Assembly (NCBI GenBank): GCA_949317995.1 | Contig: OX439037.1 | Coordinates: 21,254,324-21,318,323 of the forward strand | Reading direction: 5' to 3' | DNA: 64,000 bases | Source of the DNA: Acholoe squamosa | Lineage: Eukaryota > Annelida > Polychaeta > Phyllodocida > Polynoidae | Part shown: piece by piece, positions 48,268-61,360 of the stretch | How positions within the stretch are numbered: the stretch's first letter is position 1 | Layout: each line of letters starts with the position of its first letter | Position numbers and translations under genes: made by a program | The notes under the pieces: model-generated | Databases searched by the model: none | The model's input: only the letters and a program-made list of their open reading frames with translations | What the model was told of the DNA's origin: nothing

Positions 48268-50160
48268 GTAACTATGTTGGTATACAAGCTGGCGCTGCTT
48301 GGATCATGATTTACAAGCCTGCCAAAAGAAAATCAAGGAAAATGAAAATGATGCCGACACGACGCTACAGCAATCAAACTTCAAAGAAGAATGTCAAGTA
48401 AGGCTGAGAAGTGAATGTGTGCGTGGGAATGTATCGTGGGAATACGTAGCCATCAGGTAGGTCTATGGTGTCCTGTGATGGTCAGCCCAGGGGACAGGAG
48501 GCCGTTAGGCTATGGTCAGCATCTACAAAGAACCTAGACCTGGTGTACCACAGGGCAGGGCACTGAGCCTCAGCCATTAGTTTGGGAGAACAGACAGGGG
48601 GTTCCTCCTATGGGGCTTCTCCCTGTGGGAGATACTAGTAGGGTTGATTAGCCTTCCAAGAGGCGGACATTTAGATTTCTGGCTTTTTTGGGGATACTCA
48701 GTTACATGCCTCAAATATCTAGGGTCGGTAGGTCGGATTTTCTTTTTTGAAATGTATAGGCAGACATGTTGGATTCTTTGATTTTACAGTAGAATTATGA
48801 AAAATACAAGAAATATGAAGCATATTATAAAAGATATGAATGACTGTTATGAACTGTATACCAATTGATGAAGAACTAGATAAGCTCCCCGAAAAATTGA
48901 TGAAAAATGTGAAAATTACGGGTAAAGTGCCTAAAAATTGCCAAAAGATGTCAAAATTCACACAATAAAAAAAAATATATTCTAGGATCGGCCCTGTTTT
49001 GCTAGGGTCGGTCTGGTAACTGGAAACAAACCTTTTTTTTCTTTTTAGGCCTCAGCTTGTGATATTTAAAGGGATATATTGAAAGTTAAAGTTAGTATAT
49101 ATCATAATCATATTGAATGAATGGGACTTAAAATATGTATTCATTTTTATAATGTCTCAGGGTGTTCACAAATGATAAAATTCTGCTGTGTTTATTAGAC
49201 TTTATTCTTCTCAAATCTCACTGATTTTCTGGTTCTTTGGCCTTAACAGCTAATTTTATGCCTGAGATGCATATTTTGGAGGGCACGAGTTAAGTTGCAT
49301 TTAGTAGAAATATACTGAAACTTGTCCTTTGTAGAATCCATAATATCCTTTGTTATTCCGTACCTGCCCATGGATGAGATTTGAATACCACCCGTATTTC
49401 CAACATGATAGCACAAAAGTTTAGAACAAGCTGATAATATCCTTTTTAAACATTGTAAAAACATTTTACATTGCAATGCAGAAACATTGAGATAAGTATA
49501 CCTGCATTGTAGCCTATTTACTGAGGCTACCCTCGGCAAGGCGCTGTAAAACCTGGGGGAAATGAAAAGGGGGAGGGGCATGATGATTATAACCATTTAT
49601 AAATATGCAAGCCTTAATGTAGACATCAGTTTATTACTGACCACGAATAATGAGTGGCTGATGGCAGAGGGGTGTCTAGGGTTAGCACCCGTCACTAACA
49701 GCCTACATCCTATACCAGTACCAAAGATGGATGTGGCAGAAAAGATCACTTTTCTAAGATACTTATGTAGTTGGGATGGTACATTCCAAGGGTAGGTCTT
49801 CACAAAACTCAGTGCAATGGTTTAGCTACTAACTAGGTCATGACCTACTGGCAGAACAGAAGGGACCCCATTTGACCCAGTTTTAACCAATCAGAGGCCT
49901 GGATTTGACAGGAAGTGATGTTACAAGGTCATAACCTAGTTTTTTCAACCAATCAGACAGTTGCATTATACATCATAGTGACGTTATGACCTAGTTACAT
50001 AAATTACAAATATTGCGCAGTACTTTGATTTGACCTGCTTACCAACAGGAATTGTGCAATATTGCTTAGAAATTGCACAATAACCATGACGAAATAACAA
50101 ATGGGTATTGTGCAATTGCTGATGAAATAATACTAAGGATTTACGCAATACATGGGAAAT
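48268..50160. other. no certain gene; two weak exon-like frames
   Basis: 48272-48465 (+) is open, reads ACQKKIKENENDADTTLQQS, and ends at a good donor (ATCAG/gtaggt). About 49618-49793 (+) reads KMDVAEKITFLRYLCSWDG before CAAGG/gtaggt. Neither has a family I know or a clear partner exon. Confidence 0.3.
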
Positions 50161-50298
50161 TTCAATGTTACAAAGACCCAACACGTTACTTTTAAATCTA
50201 TCTTGTTTTATTGACACTTCAAGTAGAGTACATGGTGTGTATGGTATTTTTCATTACATGGTGCTTATAAGCAGAGTACATGGTGACTATATGGAAAA

Positions 50299-50712
50299 TC
50301 AATTCTTGTTGCAGTACCAACTGCACCTAGTCTTAGCTGGAGGCAGACCTTGGCTACAATCCTCTAAAGCTTGCATTCTCTCCATTAAATCCTTCAGGGC
50401 AGTTCTTCCTATGCTACCTTCCTTGAGGGCAACTACTTTATCCATTTGCTCTCCCATCATGGACAGAACTTTATCTATCACTTCTGCTGTGCTTTGAAGA
50501 CCGTCTATCAAGTCCAATTCACGTTTCACTTTTCCCCTCACCAACAGGTTACTTAAGTCTGTGTACACTTCCACCTCTTCTGGATTCATTTCTACTTCCA
50601 TAGCCTCTTCTTGTCTCATCACCTCAACCACGGGCTTGCAATCTTGTCCAGTAAATAAAACGGTAGCTGAGAAAATGTTTCCGCTGTGTGGTGTAAGTTC
50701 TTGGTGCGACAT
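50299..50712 (-). CDS. hypothetical protein, helical C-terminus (mobile-element gene?)
   Basis: 137 residues from ATG (MSHQELTPHSG). After residue 35 it is Glu/Leu/Met-rich and probably alpha-helical or coiled coil (LSNLLVRGKVKRELDLIDGL, DKVLSMMGEQMDKVVALKEG). It ends in a Cys-containing tail (TRCSWYCNKN). It lies back to back with the plus-strand frame beginning near 50740, and the polymerase remains follow. I do not recognise it. The context suggests a small gene of the same element. Confidence 0.5.
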   Translation of the reverse strand: MSHQELTPHSGNIFSATVLFTGQDCKPVVEVMRQEEAMEVEMNPEEVEVYTDLSNLLVRGKVKRELDLIDGLQSTAEVIDKVLSMMGEQMDKVVALKEGSIGRTALKDLMERMQALEDCSQGLPPAKTRCSWYCNKN

Positions 50713-50739
50713 GTTTCTATGAGAAAGTTAATGCAGTGT

Positions 50740-51042
50740 GCTCACCAGAAAGCAGCGGTAGGAGAGGCCAAGGTGGACAACCTGCTTCTGACCTTGAATG
50801 AGGAGAGCACTGACTCTCGTGGAGGACAGGCTGTGGTCCTGGTTAATCTCTACAAGGGCACCCCGAAGGTACACATCGGAACCACCAGTTACATAGAGAT
50901 GAATGCCTCAGTCTCATCTAGCTTCCGGATGCCCACCTCTCCCACACACTGTGGTCACTCCGTGTCTCCATTTATTCTGGAGGACATTAAGGCATGTGTG
51001 GGACCTTTCCTTGAAAACACAACAGATTTCTACAGTCATTAA
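50740..51042 (+). CDS. hypothetical protein fragment beside the polymerase remains
   Basis: Open frame with protein-like composition (GEAKVDNLLLTLNEE, AVVLVNLYKGTPKVHIGTTS, SPFILEDIKACVGPFLE), ending at TAA near 51040. No clear ATG: the upstream part of the frame runs into the divergent promoter region, and an acceptor-like 'ctcaccag' lies at about 50739. Unknown family. Confidence 0.4.
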   Translation, partial: AHQKAAVGEAKVDNLLLTLNEESTDSRGGQAVVLVNLYKGTPKVHIGTTSYIEMNASVSSSFRMPTSPTHCGHSVSPFILEDIKACVGPFLENTTDFYSH

Positions 51043-51273
51043 GGGTAAGTGGTCAACTTTTTTTGTGTGTCTGGTCAACGGCTTCTCCTTGTATCTTTAA
51101 CATGTATATGTATTTTTAGTTAGAGTAAGGTTTTGATGCACGTAAGGTATAGTTAGGTTAGGTATAAGTTGTTTATCTAGAATACAGTAAAGTGAGAAAG
51201 AGAAAAAGAGAGAGATTTAAAAAAGTAAAATGCTGCCTAAAAAGATAAATAAATTTATACCGTCAACTGTCCC

Positions 51274-53340
51274 ATGTGTAATACACCTAGACCTACGTGT
51301 CTGGTAACTGTTGAAAACAGTGGTAAAACACTATGTAACTTCCCCTCTTGTAAAAGAGAAATTCTAACAGAAAACACTTTTGTTCCAAAAGAATTAGAAA
51401 CAAATTCTTTATATAGAAATAATTACCGTGACAACTTTAAATCCATAGCCTCAGGCTTGGCTGTTCTTGGTATAGTTCAATCCATTTTAAATGTAAGAAT
51501 GACAAGTTTAGACAAAGACTTGGGTGCAAAACAGGTGATAGATGCTCTGTCATCTGTTCATGAAAATCAAGTTTTGTCGTACAAAGTGGCTGTCTCTTTT
51601 GGAAGGTTATTAACTTCCTTAGATGATGGAGAAGAGAAGGTCATGTGCTTTCACGCTTCTGCCAACAACTCGTCTTTGTTTTATGACAGCGAAAGTCATC
51701 GTGACCCTTACTTTTTGATAAAAAACAATCAAGACTTTGCAGAGTTTGTTGATTTGATAAAAAAAAGACGTCATAAAAGAAGACACTTACAGACCCTCCA
51801 CTAAATGGAGTGTGGTAGGCAACGTGAATGCCAATATAACCCTATTAAGGGTATCTGGAGGTAACCTTCCTATAGGTCGAATAAATTCTGTTCCTCCAGG
51901 TTTAACACAAAGAGGCATGTTACACTTTCACAGAGACCTCACTAGCAAAAGGGGATACAAGGACAACCTGTTTTTCTTTAGATGTCTGTCTCACTTCCTG
52001 TATGGGTCTTTAGAGAAAACTCAAGAGCTTCTCCTTAGAACCTACCCAGGGCCAAACAAGGAAACTTTTGAGGGTGTTAACTTTAAAGATTAAGACAGGT
52101 TAGAAGAGGTTTTTGAAGTGAACATAAGAATATTTTCCTTCAATTTTATTGTGTGAAAAAAGGTTGGGTTAGAATTATAAGGTCAAAAATGTGTTCAGGA
52201 AAGAACATCATAAACTTAAACCTACACAGGAACCATGTAAGTTTGATTACAAACTTGGGACTGTACGGCAGGTTTCACCCCTGTGAACTGTGCCATAAAA
52301 TTTTCACTCATAGTTTCCTTCTCAATCAACACAATGGTGTGAAAAAAAGATTGCACTGAAGTCAACTTCAGGTACAAAGGTGGAGTTTACAATCCAGCCA
52401 AAACAGTTTTCCAACTTATAGAGGAATTGGGAATAGTTTCTCCGCCTGAAACAAAGATATATCCTTACAAGATTGTTTTTGACTTTGAAAGCTACTTTGT
52501 GAAACCTGATGTTCCATCCAAAGAAAACTCTAACACTGTGATAGAAAAGAAACACATACCCCTTTCTGCCAGTGTGGCTTCTGATTTTCCAGGACACACA
52601 GAACCTGTGTGCTTTGTCAGAAGTTCTAACAGGGAAGATGATCCTTTGGCCAAAACTGTATTGGAGCACATAAACAACTTGGGAAAAATAATTGGGGAGG
52701 CTGTGAAAGAGAAATTTAGACAGGTTTTGAACAAACTAGACTCTCTTGCAGAAAAAGAAAAAGAATTAGAAGTTCAAGCTTCCTAAGTTTGTCCAACCAA
52801 GGACAAAGGCGAGAAAAAGAAAGGTTCACATATACTTAAAGTGAAGAATTGCCTTCTTGCCTACATAGAAAAAGTACCTGTTCTAGGTTTCAACTCTGGC
52901 AAATATGATCAAAAAAGAATTTCATTCCTTTCTTATAGAGACAGACGAGTCAGAAATGAACACCATATACAGCTGAAATCAATACATATCAGTATACACC
53001 AATCACCTTCTTTTCCTTGACATGTTCAACTACCTGGCCCCAGGGTATTCTTACGCCAACTACCTTAAAGCCTTCCTTAAAGGTTATGCTGAAAAGGGAT
53101 TTTTTTCTGTATGAGTGGATGGACAAGGTGAAAAAAAATAGAGAACAAAAAACTTCCTCTGCGGTTCTGCTTTTACAGTTCTCTTTCAGGTCATGGGTTA
53201 ACCAGAGAAAAATATGAGAGTTGTCAAAAGGCCTGGTCAGAAAACAACATGAAAACTATAAAGGACTACTTGATATACTACAACAACTTGGACATGAAAC
53301 CATTTTTAAACATTTTTTCTATAAAAATGTACATTTTGTG
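51274..53340 (+). pseudogene. protein-primed family B DNA polymerase remnant (Polinton/adintovirus type), broken
   Basis: Four open pieces in alternating frames: 51274-51804, 51812-52093, 52153-52359 and 52427-52786. They are followed by frames interrupted by stops to about 53340. Recognisable in order: GYKDNLFFFRCLSHFL; a C2H2-like CELCHKIFTHSFLLNQHN; IVFDFESYFVKPD, the exonuclease-type D-x-E motif; HIPLSASVASDFPGH; VLGFNSGKYD, the next exonuclease motif; then FLYEWMD and YYNNLDMKPF before the polymerase domain, which is missing or unreadable. Such enzymes copy linear DNA from a protein primer in Polintons, adintoviruses and linear plasmids. The frameshifts and stops show an old inactive copy. 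No capsid, integrase or protease genes were found here. Confidence 0.7.
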
Positions 53341-55939
53341 TAAAAAAAGAAATTTATGAACATTTTATGATAATGCACATAGAAGTTAAAGCAAAAGTGA
53401 ACTGTATCACCCCAAAAAAAACTATTTAGAAAAGTAAAAACTATACAAGTTCACAAAAAAAAATAAAAATCTGGTGCAGAAGAATCAACTTGGGTGTATT
53501 TGACAAAACTACAAGGTTTATTCTTTGCATCAACTTCACCAGATAACTGATTGTAATAGTTTATATCTGGTTAGATTAAGTCATAATTTAACATGGAAAG
53601 CCTAGAGGAAATGACAGTAGAACAAAACACAGAAACTCTGCCTTATGACTATTGCATGCGTCAAGTTCTACAAAGTGTTGCCATTTCTGAGATACCAAAA
53701 TGAAGGTCTCATTGGGTACTGTCTAGATAACGTGTAGTTTAGTAGTTATGGCCAGAGGTGACATTATGAGAAGCTCAGATCGATTTGAATGCAGGCCCAA
53801 GATGGCTGCCATCGCAGATTTGAAAGTACTTAGAGGGTATGACGTTTTTCTTTATAAGATATAAATGAAGAATGATTCAATAGTGATAATAAGGCTAAAA
53901 CTAGTGGAAAATTGGTAATTAAATTGTGGAAATATTCTTCCTTCAATTTTGAGTGGATAGGTCGAGTAATTAATGGTAGCTCAGTCTTTTAATTATATAC
54001 CAATACCTCCTATTCTTTTCTTCATTTGAATAACCCTTAGAGATGAATAAAATTAATTCGTGTTAAACACGATTTTCCTTATCATAAAGGCTCCCAGTCA
54101 ATGTTATGAGCTCTCCATTCTATTAGCAAACGCATGTAGCCTATATAAATCGGGCATGGACATAGTTCCATGTCGGAGTCAGCGAATCTTAATAGTCATA
54201 TCCTGATATTACCAATACAGCCACCTGTATCAGAGCTTCAGACAATACAGACATTGTTATCTCATATACAATAGAAGCATTGTTATCAACAGGTCGAATA
54301 ATACCCTTTCTACTGGCATTTGTAGAAGTATAATGTACCTTACGTAACTTTCATGGTTTTGGTAAAGGAAAATTGTATTGGCATTGTTTTGTAGGAGTTG
54401 ACTTGAATGCCACACGTGTGGTACACAACAATTCAATACACAGATTCAAGGGGCCTTTTATCTCCCTACACTACTATATCTAACTAATAGATATTGCATA
54501 ATTACCCTGTGTGACCCAGAACCCCTCTGTGGTGCTTGGACATGGGGGCAGAGAGAGACTTTTATATGTGCGTTACCAAAGTAGCGTCAAAACGATTGAA
54601 TTAGCAGATCTTTGACAAATCTGAGACAAAGCTATATTGAAGTAATGCTGATCCTTGACCGTTGCATATATGATAATGATAAAAACAAGACATGCCTTTT
54701 TATGTTTGGAATGATCCTGGGCACTGGATATTGGACGGCTGCATTCATCTAGAATATATTCCGGCATATCTTATCACGGAGCTATTTGATAAGGAAGATA
54801 GTGCATCAGATATGCAACACACATCCATTCTTTATGGCTTGGTAAATATAGAGCAGAGTGGCTATTGTGTTTTGGCTATGGGCCTTTTATATTTACAATA
54901 GGGAGTTATTCCCTAATGGTAGATGTGATAATTTCGCACTATAAAGAAGTAATGGCGGAGTCTTCCCATATGTTTTCATGACTCCATATGGCCATATCCC
55001 ACAAAGGGCCCCTATACAAGGTGAATTAAAAAATATGGACCTTTGGAGACTCACAGATTCTGATTCCTTGGCGGCAATTCTCCTTGGTGGCATACATAGT
55101 ATATGGCGATGGTCGAGGCAAGCTCTTTTTGGAGCATGCGTACAAGGTGGTGGGAGTTGAGGAGGAATTCAAAATTGCCCGTGCTAGCAACGTATGGTAT
55201 ACCAATTGCCAAATGAAAATAGATCTACCACACTAGGTAAAAGATAGAAACAAGGCTGGGGTTTCTACGATCCGTAGGAACACCACCTCCATTTTATATC
55301 AGACTGAGAAACTTGATGCTTTTATGGCCCAGGTGACTACGGCATATAGACAACTCCAAGTCAAGCTCCCCCATTGGTTTGTTTGATTAAGACATCCAGT
55401 TTCTAAGTCCTCATTCGGAAATACCTGTGCCATGTTGACGAGTTCTAACCTCTACATTCAGACTATTTTTGTAGTGATGTACAGCATTAAACAACTGTCA
55501 CATCAAACAAGGAAATTATTTCCTTCTTTGAACGAACTGGAGGAACTCCAGCAGAAACCTAATCACCTTAAACCAATGTGTGAGCGCCTTATACCTTAAG
55601 AGCATTGTCATGTTGGTGTACACCTGTGGCTTCCATGTCCTCTTTATATTAGGTGCCTTAACCTTGGGATGAAGGCATTTGGCATATGGTGTCAAGTTAA
55701 CAGCCATTAACACTTATTTGCCGATAGGCATGCTGAAATGGCCACCATTTTGGATCTTGATTCAGATGGTTTCGCCGCCTGTCGTGGTGCTATTAGATTT
55801 TATTCATTTCAGCGATTGTAAGGTGTGGCTGCCTTGCATTATCACAGCCAGCCCTATGTTTTCAGTGGTGGTAGCCTCAGCCCTGCATACACTATCAAAA
55901 GCAGAACACACTGAATAGCTGTGGAAACACTCATTTTCA
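53341..55939. other. no certain gene
   Basis: AT-rich. Near 55340 (+) the frame reads TAYRQLQVKLPHW, recalling the AYRQL palm motif of DIRS-like reverse transcriptases (compare 59240). It could be a tiny RT scrap, but support is weak. Confidence 0.35.
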
Positions 55940-56088
55940 CAACAGTGATTACACACGCGTTCCCCTTCCCTATATGAGCTACTTATAGAGTATAGGGTGC
56001 AGTTAACCCCGTACAGTATTCTTCAAGTGCACCTAATGCATGAGTAGCCTGAAGAGCCCGTAAAGACCCTCAGCAAACCTCCTCCCTC

Positions 56089-56144
<56 letters not shown>

Positions 56145-56319
56145 CAGGCACATTCACTCTTGCAAGGAGGAGTGTTCCCTATAGGTGCACCTGGACTTGC
56201 TGTGCCTGACTGGGCTACCACCACTATAAAAGTTAGGGTAGACTGCCTAGGTCTTTACGATGTGCCTATGCTATGGTCGCAGGGGTTGTGATGGTAGGAT
56301 CTTTTGAATTAACCTCCTG
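55940..56319. mobile_element. inverted-repeat element D, copy 2, left-truncated
   Basis: Follows the right part of copy 1 (23060-23612): 'gttcccc', 'cctccctcccc', 'acagcaggc', 'gagtgttccct', 'ttgaattaacctcct' at the end. A (TA)n run (56092-56141) has grown at the place where copy 1 reads tgtttatgtatg. Confidence 0.7.
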
Positions 56320-56481
56320 CACATATAGAGTATAGATGCTAGTGAAAAGAAAACGACTTTTAACTTACAACTAAGGACAGTGAAACAAATCATAACTTGA
56401 TTCGAACTATCCATAGCTACAAATAGAACATGTCATGCTTAATACCCCCTTTCCTATAGTTGCAACAGTTATTACTATTCT

Positions 56482-56714
56482 GGAGGCCAGTTCTTAAGGC
56501 AATACGACTGTACACAATCACTACGGTTTGAAACCCCATAGCCTTGCACGACGAGCACTTATGTAGTTATTACATAGCATTTGGTAGGGAAGTCATAGGG
56601 CTGCAGGCACAACATGACCAATATGATCGGGATGTATTAAATGTCACTAGATTAAAGGTCCTCACTACGCCTTTCATGGTGAGCAGTCTTAGTGTGTTAA
56701 GAAATGGTCTCCTG
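56482..56714. mobile_element. MITE family B, copy 4
   Basis: Ends GGAGGCCAGTTCTTAA and TTAAGAAATGGTCTCC. Inner 'atacgactgt' and 'cagtcttagtg' are diverged but recognisable. Confidence 0.75.
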
Positions 56715-57007
56715 ACAGCTCCTGCCATTATCTTTTGCAAAACGCAATTATAAAATGGTTGAGAACTATTCTCACAGAAACTAGTGCAAACAATGTCTTA
56801 ATCAATCAGTGCTGGCAGTATGGAATAGGATGCCCACGCCTATAGGTAAGGTGCACTTTGAGTTAAGGAAATAACTATACTTGATCTCGATTGAAAAGAA
56901 AGAAAAGAAAAACACGTCAAAACTCAGCAACATATTCCCAACAATGTTCGCCCCCCCCCCTCCATTCATTTGAAATAGCAAATCGGTATAAGTGATGTTA
57001 GTCGTAT

Positions 57008-57011
<4 letters not shown>

Positions 57012-57092
<81 letters not shown>
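57012..57092. repeat. (TA)n microsatellite
   Basis: About 81 bases of TA. It makes false Ile-Tyr reading frames on both strands. Confidence 0.98.
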
Positions 57093-57094
<2 letters not shown>

Positions 57095-58849
57095 ATAGGT
57101 CCCATACTGTATATCTGTCCACGAGTGATATGACTTTATATGTAGTTAACAGTTCTATTTCCAAGTGCTTCTAGGAGCCTTTATAATGTGGTCAATTTCA
57201 CGCACCGCTTGAAATGAATGATGCTTTGGCTGGACCACTTGCACAAACCTTTAGGGAAATCTGCCAATGACCATATCAAACTGGCAAAGTCCTAATAGCC
57301 GAGCTGAATAACATATCAAGTTTACGATGCTGGCTTGGATATATGAAGTAGATTCACACACTACCACTAAGTTACATTGCTCTTCAACCTGTCCTAAAGT
57401 GCCCTTTTGGCAGGTGGTATACAATGTCACAGTTGTGCTAAGCAAATGAAACCACTTCTTCCTATAGGAAGTTCAATTCGATGGTTTTTATGAACAATTT
57501 CAGTGCGCAATGTACAATTATCTCAACAACTATCTGCGTATGTTTATCTGAAATACAAGGGGTTATATCCGCATCAGACACATTGTTTTAGTTCTATGCA
57601 TGCAGCAAAGGGAAATAGCTATAGCTGGCACACGTAGGTTAGTGACTAAATATGCATGTCCCCAATTTGGGATAAGTGATGAGTTGGGTCCGGTAGGGTC
57701 CGGTCATTTAGTGAGTCGTACAGAGCTGCTCTACTGCTGCTATAACTAGGACAGTATGTAACCAGGAACAGTAGTCAGGATCTCTACAGTTAAGTTGGAC
57801 ATACCTCTACTATTAACCCTTTGAAAACTGCAGTTTGCATACCCGAACTATAGACTTTTCCCCCTCACCATTAATGCAGCCCTGGAGAGATACTCTCCTG
57901 GGGTGAATTTCTGTATAACTACAATAATGCACATCGCCACTGAGTTCCAACACAGGAGGTTATTTCAATATCTCTGACGACCACATTGGCCATTTGTGGC
58001 CAGAACCCCCTTACACACAGACCTGCATTAGTGCAAAAACTGTGATGACATTTCTACCAAATCCTTTACGCAAGGTTACATAGTGGCCAACGTGGGCAAA
58101 AGCTCTCTGTCGACAGCATGCCTCTCCACTGAGATATTTAAATCGTCAATGCATTTTAAAATCGTCAGATATATTGCAATAAGCCCCTGAAATGCAACAT
58201 TGCTATAGTTTACATGAACCCAAAGGCCACATGTTATCCTCAGTGGGTTTAGCATAGATAAATGGCACATACGAACCCTACATTGACCCCATCCAACATT
58301 CAGGTGCTCGGACTGTGGCATAAAACTGACAATTACTGGCTACAAAGCCACTATCAGTGATTACCTGTATGGCCCAGCAGCATTGCATCACAGACACACT
58401 TTCATAGCACTTAACTTGAGTGACTATGGTTCACCACAGGTCCTGTTCAGCCAACAGCATTGGGTAAACAGTGGGTAATCAATTAAAAACTAGTAAAATG
58501 GACTTAGAAGATAGAATAATTTTTCTATAGGTTTGATTTTTCATTGTGCATTATGGGTGTTTAACTAGATCACAATGGCCACCTATTCAGGACATAGGCA
58601 CCTAATTCCGGACAGTGAAGTTATCCATGAGATAAAACGTAAAAAGATTTTCTTACACTCTGGGATCATCCAACAAGATCATCTAAACAAATACTATCCT
58701 TGGGTTAAACATGCATCACTCTTGGGTAGAAATAATGAGGGTTTAGGGACTTCAACCCAATCCTCGAGTTCTGGTGACTAGCATGTGGTTGCCCAAGCAG
58801 TATTCTTCACTTATGAATTAATCAAAGATGTTACTGATAAGGCATACTA
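57093..58849. other. no recognisable gene
   Basis: No splice-bounded frame or family motif seen on either strand. Confidence 0.5.
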
Positions 58850-59042
58850 TTACAAACATAGACTGTAAAAACAATTGTTGAATTCTCCATGGTTCCTCGT
58901 CAAAACTGAACAGAGGACCACCCATATTGTATAGCAGGGAACTATTGTAATTTTCGCACGAAGCTCCACGTGGCACTACAGTGGTACACAATTGAACAAA
59001 GAATCTCTCTGAAAATAACAACAGATCTTTGGCAACATTGCA
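58850..59042 (-). repeat. dispersed repeat F, copy 3
   Basis: Complement matches 10937-11145 over nearly 200 bases with scattered differences, and 1435-1530 over its first half. Confidence 0.65.
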
Positions 59043-59102
59043 CTGTTATTTCAATGACATAGTTTTTGCAATGATATACAAGCAATATATAGCAGAATTA
59101 AG

Positions 59103-61360
59103 TCAGAATTCAACTTTTTCATTACAGGTTGTGGGAATTAGGTGCATGTCCTTTAATGGTAGGATGGTCCAATTGTCTATATAGTCTATATATTGTCTAT
59201 ATAGTAGAGGCCTCTGTTTCATGGTGAGGAGTGGTAAATCATTGACCTCAATTTTCAACTGCCTGTAAGCACGAGCCATGTCAGCCATGTACATATAGGA
59301 GCCTTGTCCAAGGGAACATATTTTGGGGACAAGGTTAGCAATAGAAGGCAAGGTGTAAGGTCGATGCTGTCCATCAATACAGTTTTAGTAACACCACCTT
59401 CATGCCCTTACTATCAGGAAAAGATAGATCCAGTACTACCCTTCTAGAGGAGGTGCTACATTACACTAGGGTGTAAATGGAGCCAATGTGAAAGGGCCAA
59501 GATGTCCACCTAGTTCTAGTTAATTTTTGATGAATCCTTCTATGTGAGTAGGGTATTTAAGAGCTGAGCTGCGGTATGTTTCAGTGGAAACGGGGGGGGG
59601 GGGAGGGGGGGTATTTGCAGTGTAGCCCACTGGCCAACCATAGTGTAAGTATTCACATAGTTTGTAGTCATGGTAACCTTGTAAATTGCTTTCCTAGATG
59701 CCCAGATTGAGGCCAATGGTAATGTGAGTCTAGGACCTAACCTGTTGGGCAAGCAGGTCTCTCTCATAGTGTCATATAGCTTAGCATATTGAGGGAAACT
59801 ATCCCAAAGGTCAGTAACCCTTACCCGCCAAAACGAGGCTTTGATAGGAGCGAATAGCTCTGGAGACGGACCTGCGGGAGGTGGGCTGTAAAACGAGTCT
59901 GCCTCAGAAGGGTAATAAGTTTCATCTGAATCAGTAAGTGAGCTCACGGTGTATGCCTGGCTGTCACTAGAGTCAGATGAAGTAGTATGTATAGTAGTGC
60001 AAGCTGGACTAGCGGTACTAAGGACCTGATCCAATTGCTCTAATATATGAGTAGTACATTGAGAGTGGTCTACTGTACAGGCATTGTCTAAAGTCTGAAG
60101 TTTAGTGTTGATATCTGACAAGGGCCTAAATATGGGGTGTTAGGCCTAAGCTTGGATGAGGTAGTTTTATCACAATTATCAGCAGGGATAGAGGTGGATA
60201 AGACTTTGTCCAAGATCATATCAGCAGTATCATAGGGAGAGCTGGGGTAATCCGGCTCAGGCCTGAAAGGAGAGCTCTTTATCTCTTGGTTGTTTGCAGC
60301 GGCATGCTGTGAAGCCATGGAAATGAAGCTTCTGAATATTGTGCCTGCACCAAGTGCAGTGGTGGCCGTACTGTATACCATCGTCTGAATGGCCATCAGG
60401 CTTAATGCAGCCAGCCTTAGTGTTGTAAGCCTGACAGGGTACATCAGTGCAATCAGCTGAGCTGCAAAGAATTTGTAGGCTGGTTGTGAAGCAGCAGCAG
60501 TCTGTATAGGCAGTTTATCAGGTTTAGTCTGATTCTGAGAAGGAGCCTGATTTTTAGACTCTGTTTTAGACTTAGTCTTATTCCTCTTGAGTGAGGCTTC
60601 AGCTATGTCGGCAGTAGGGTAGAGTTTACCCATTCTGACCTTGGCGACCTCTGACCTCAATGAACTGATAGATGCACTGTCCTGCAAAGTAAATAGTTCA
60701 TCAGCAATGGAAGACAGGAATTCTTCTGACCAATCATGTATCTGCTCCCACTGATAATCTTTGCCCGGTGTTATTATGTCCATGATATACTCAGCGATAC
60801 GGGGCTTATCTTGGGGCAGGGTATGGCAGTCTTTCATAAGCCGTGACAGACCAAACAGATATTCTAGAGGGTCTAGGACATTTAGACCCATTTTAATATG
60901 TGTAGGGCCACGGAAAATGATGTCATGGGGATGAGTGGGCTTACCCTTGATGGGTGACAGCTGATGTGATGTAGAAGTGAGGATATTTGCTACCTTCTCA
61001 GTGACAGAAGCAGGAACATTGTCTTGGTAGCTGAGTTGTAAAGATTAGGATTTCTCACCTGTGAAGGTAGCGGCCTGTATGGCCGCAGAAAACTCATCGA
61101 TGACCAGTCCCGCAGCAGGCTATGACGTCACTGCAGCCGGGATGGCCGCAGCAGCTGCAGCGGCACGAGTATTCCTAGATGGAGTCTGTACTACAGGTAC
61201 TGACTCTGTTGAATTGATGTACACAACCGGGATCTGACTGACCTGTGGCTGTACTTGTGTAGTTGTAGACCGTTTAAGGCCGTTTATAGCAGCAAGGATT
61301 TCATTGTTTTGAGACCGGATGGTCGAGGACATCGTACTTGAGGCTTGTAACACGGTCACC
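59103..61360 (-). pseudogene. decayed DIRS-like retrotransposon: gag and start of reverse transcriptase
   Basis: Read from right to left. 61359-61120 is an N-terminal frame (MSSTIRSQNNEILAAINGL) with an Ala run. 60891-60088 is a gag-like frame with DPLEYLFGLSRLMK, YQWEQIHDWSEEFL and a Lys/Gln-rich linker. 60121-59540 has an acidic Ser-rich part, then VTDLWDSFPQYAKLY and a Pro run. RT pieces follow: RVVLDLSFPD near 59420 and YMYMADMARAYRQLKIEV at about 59280-59230. WEQ-x-x-DWSEEF and DLSFP/AYRQL together point to the DIRS-like YR group. Frames shift repeatedly, and no YLDD box, RNase H or recombinase remains. Confidence 0.6.
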
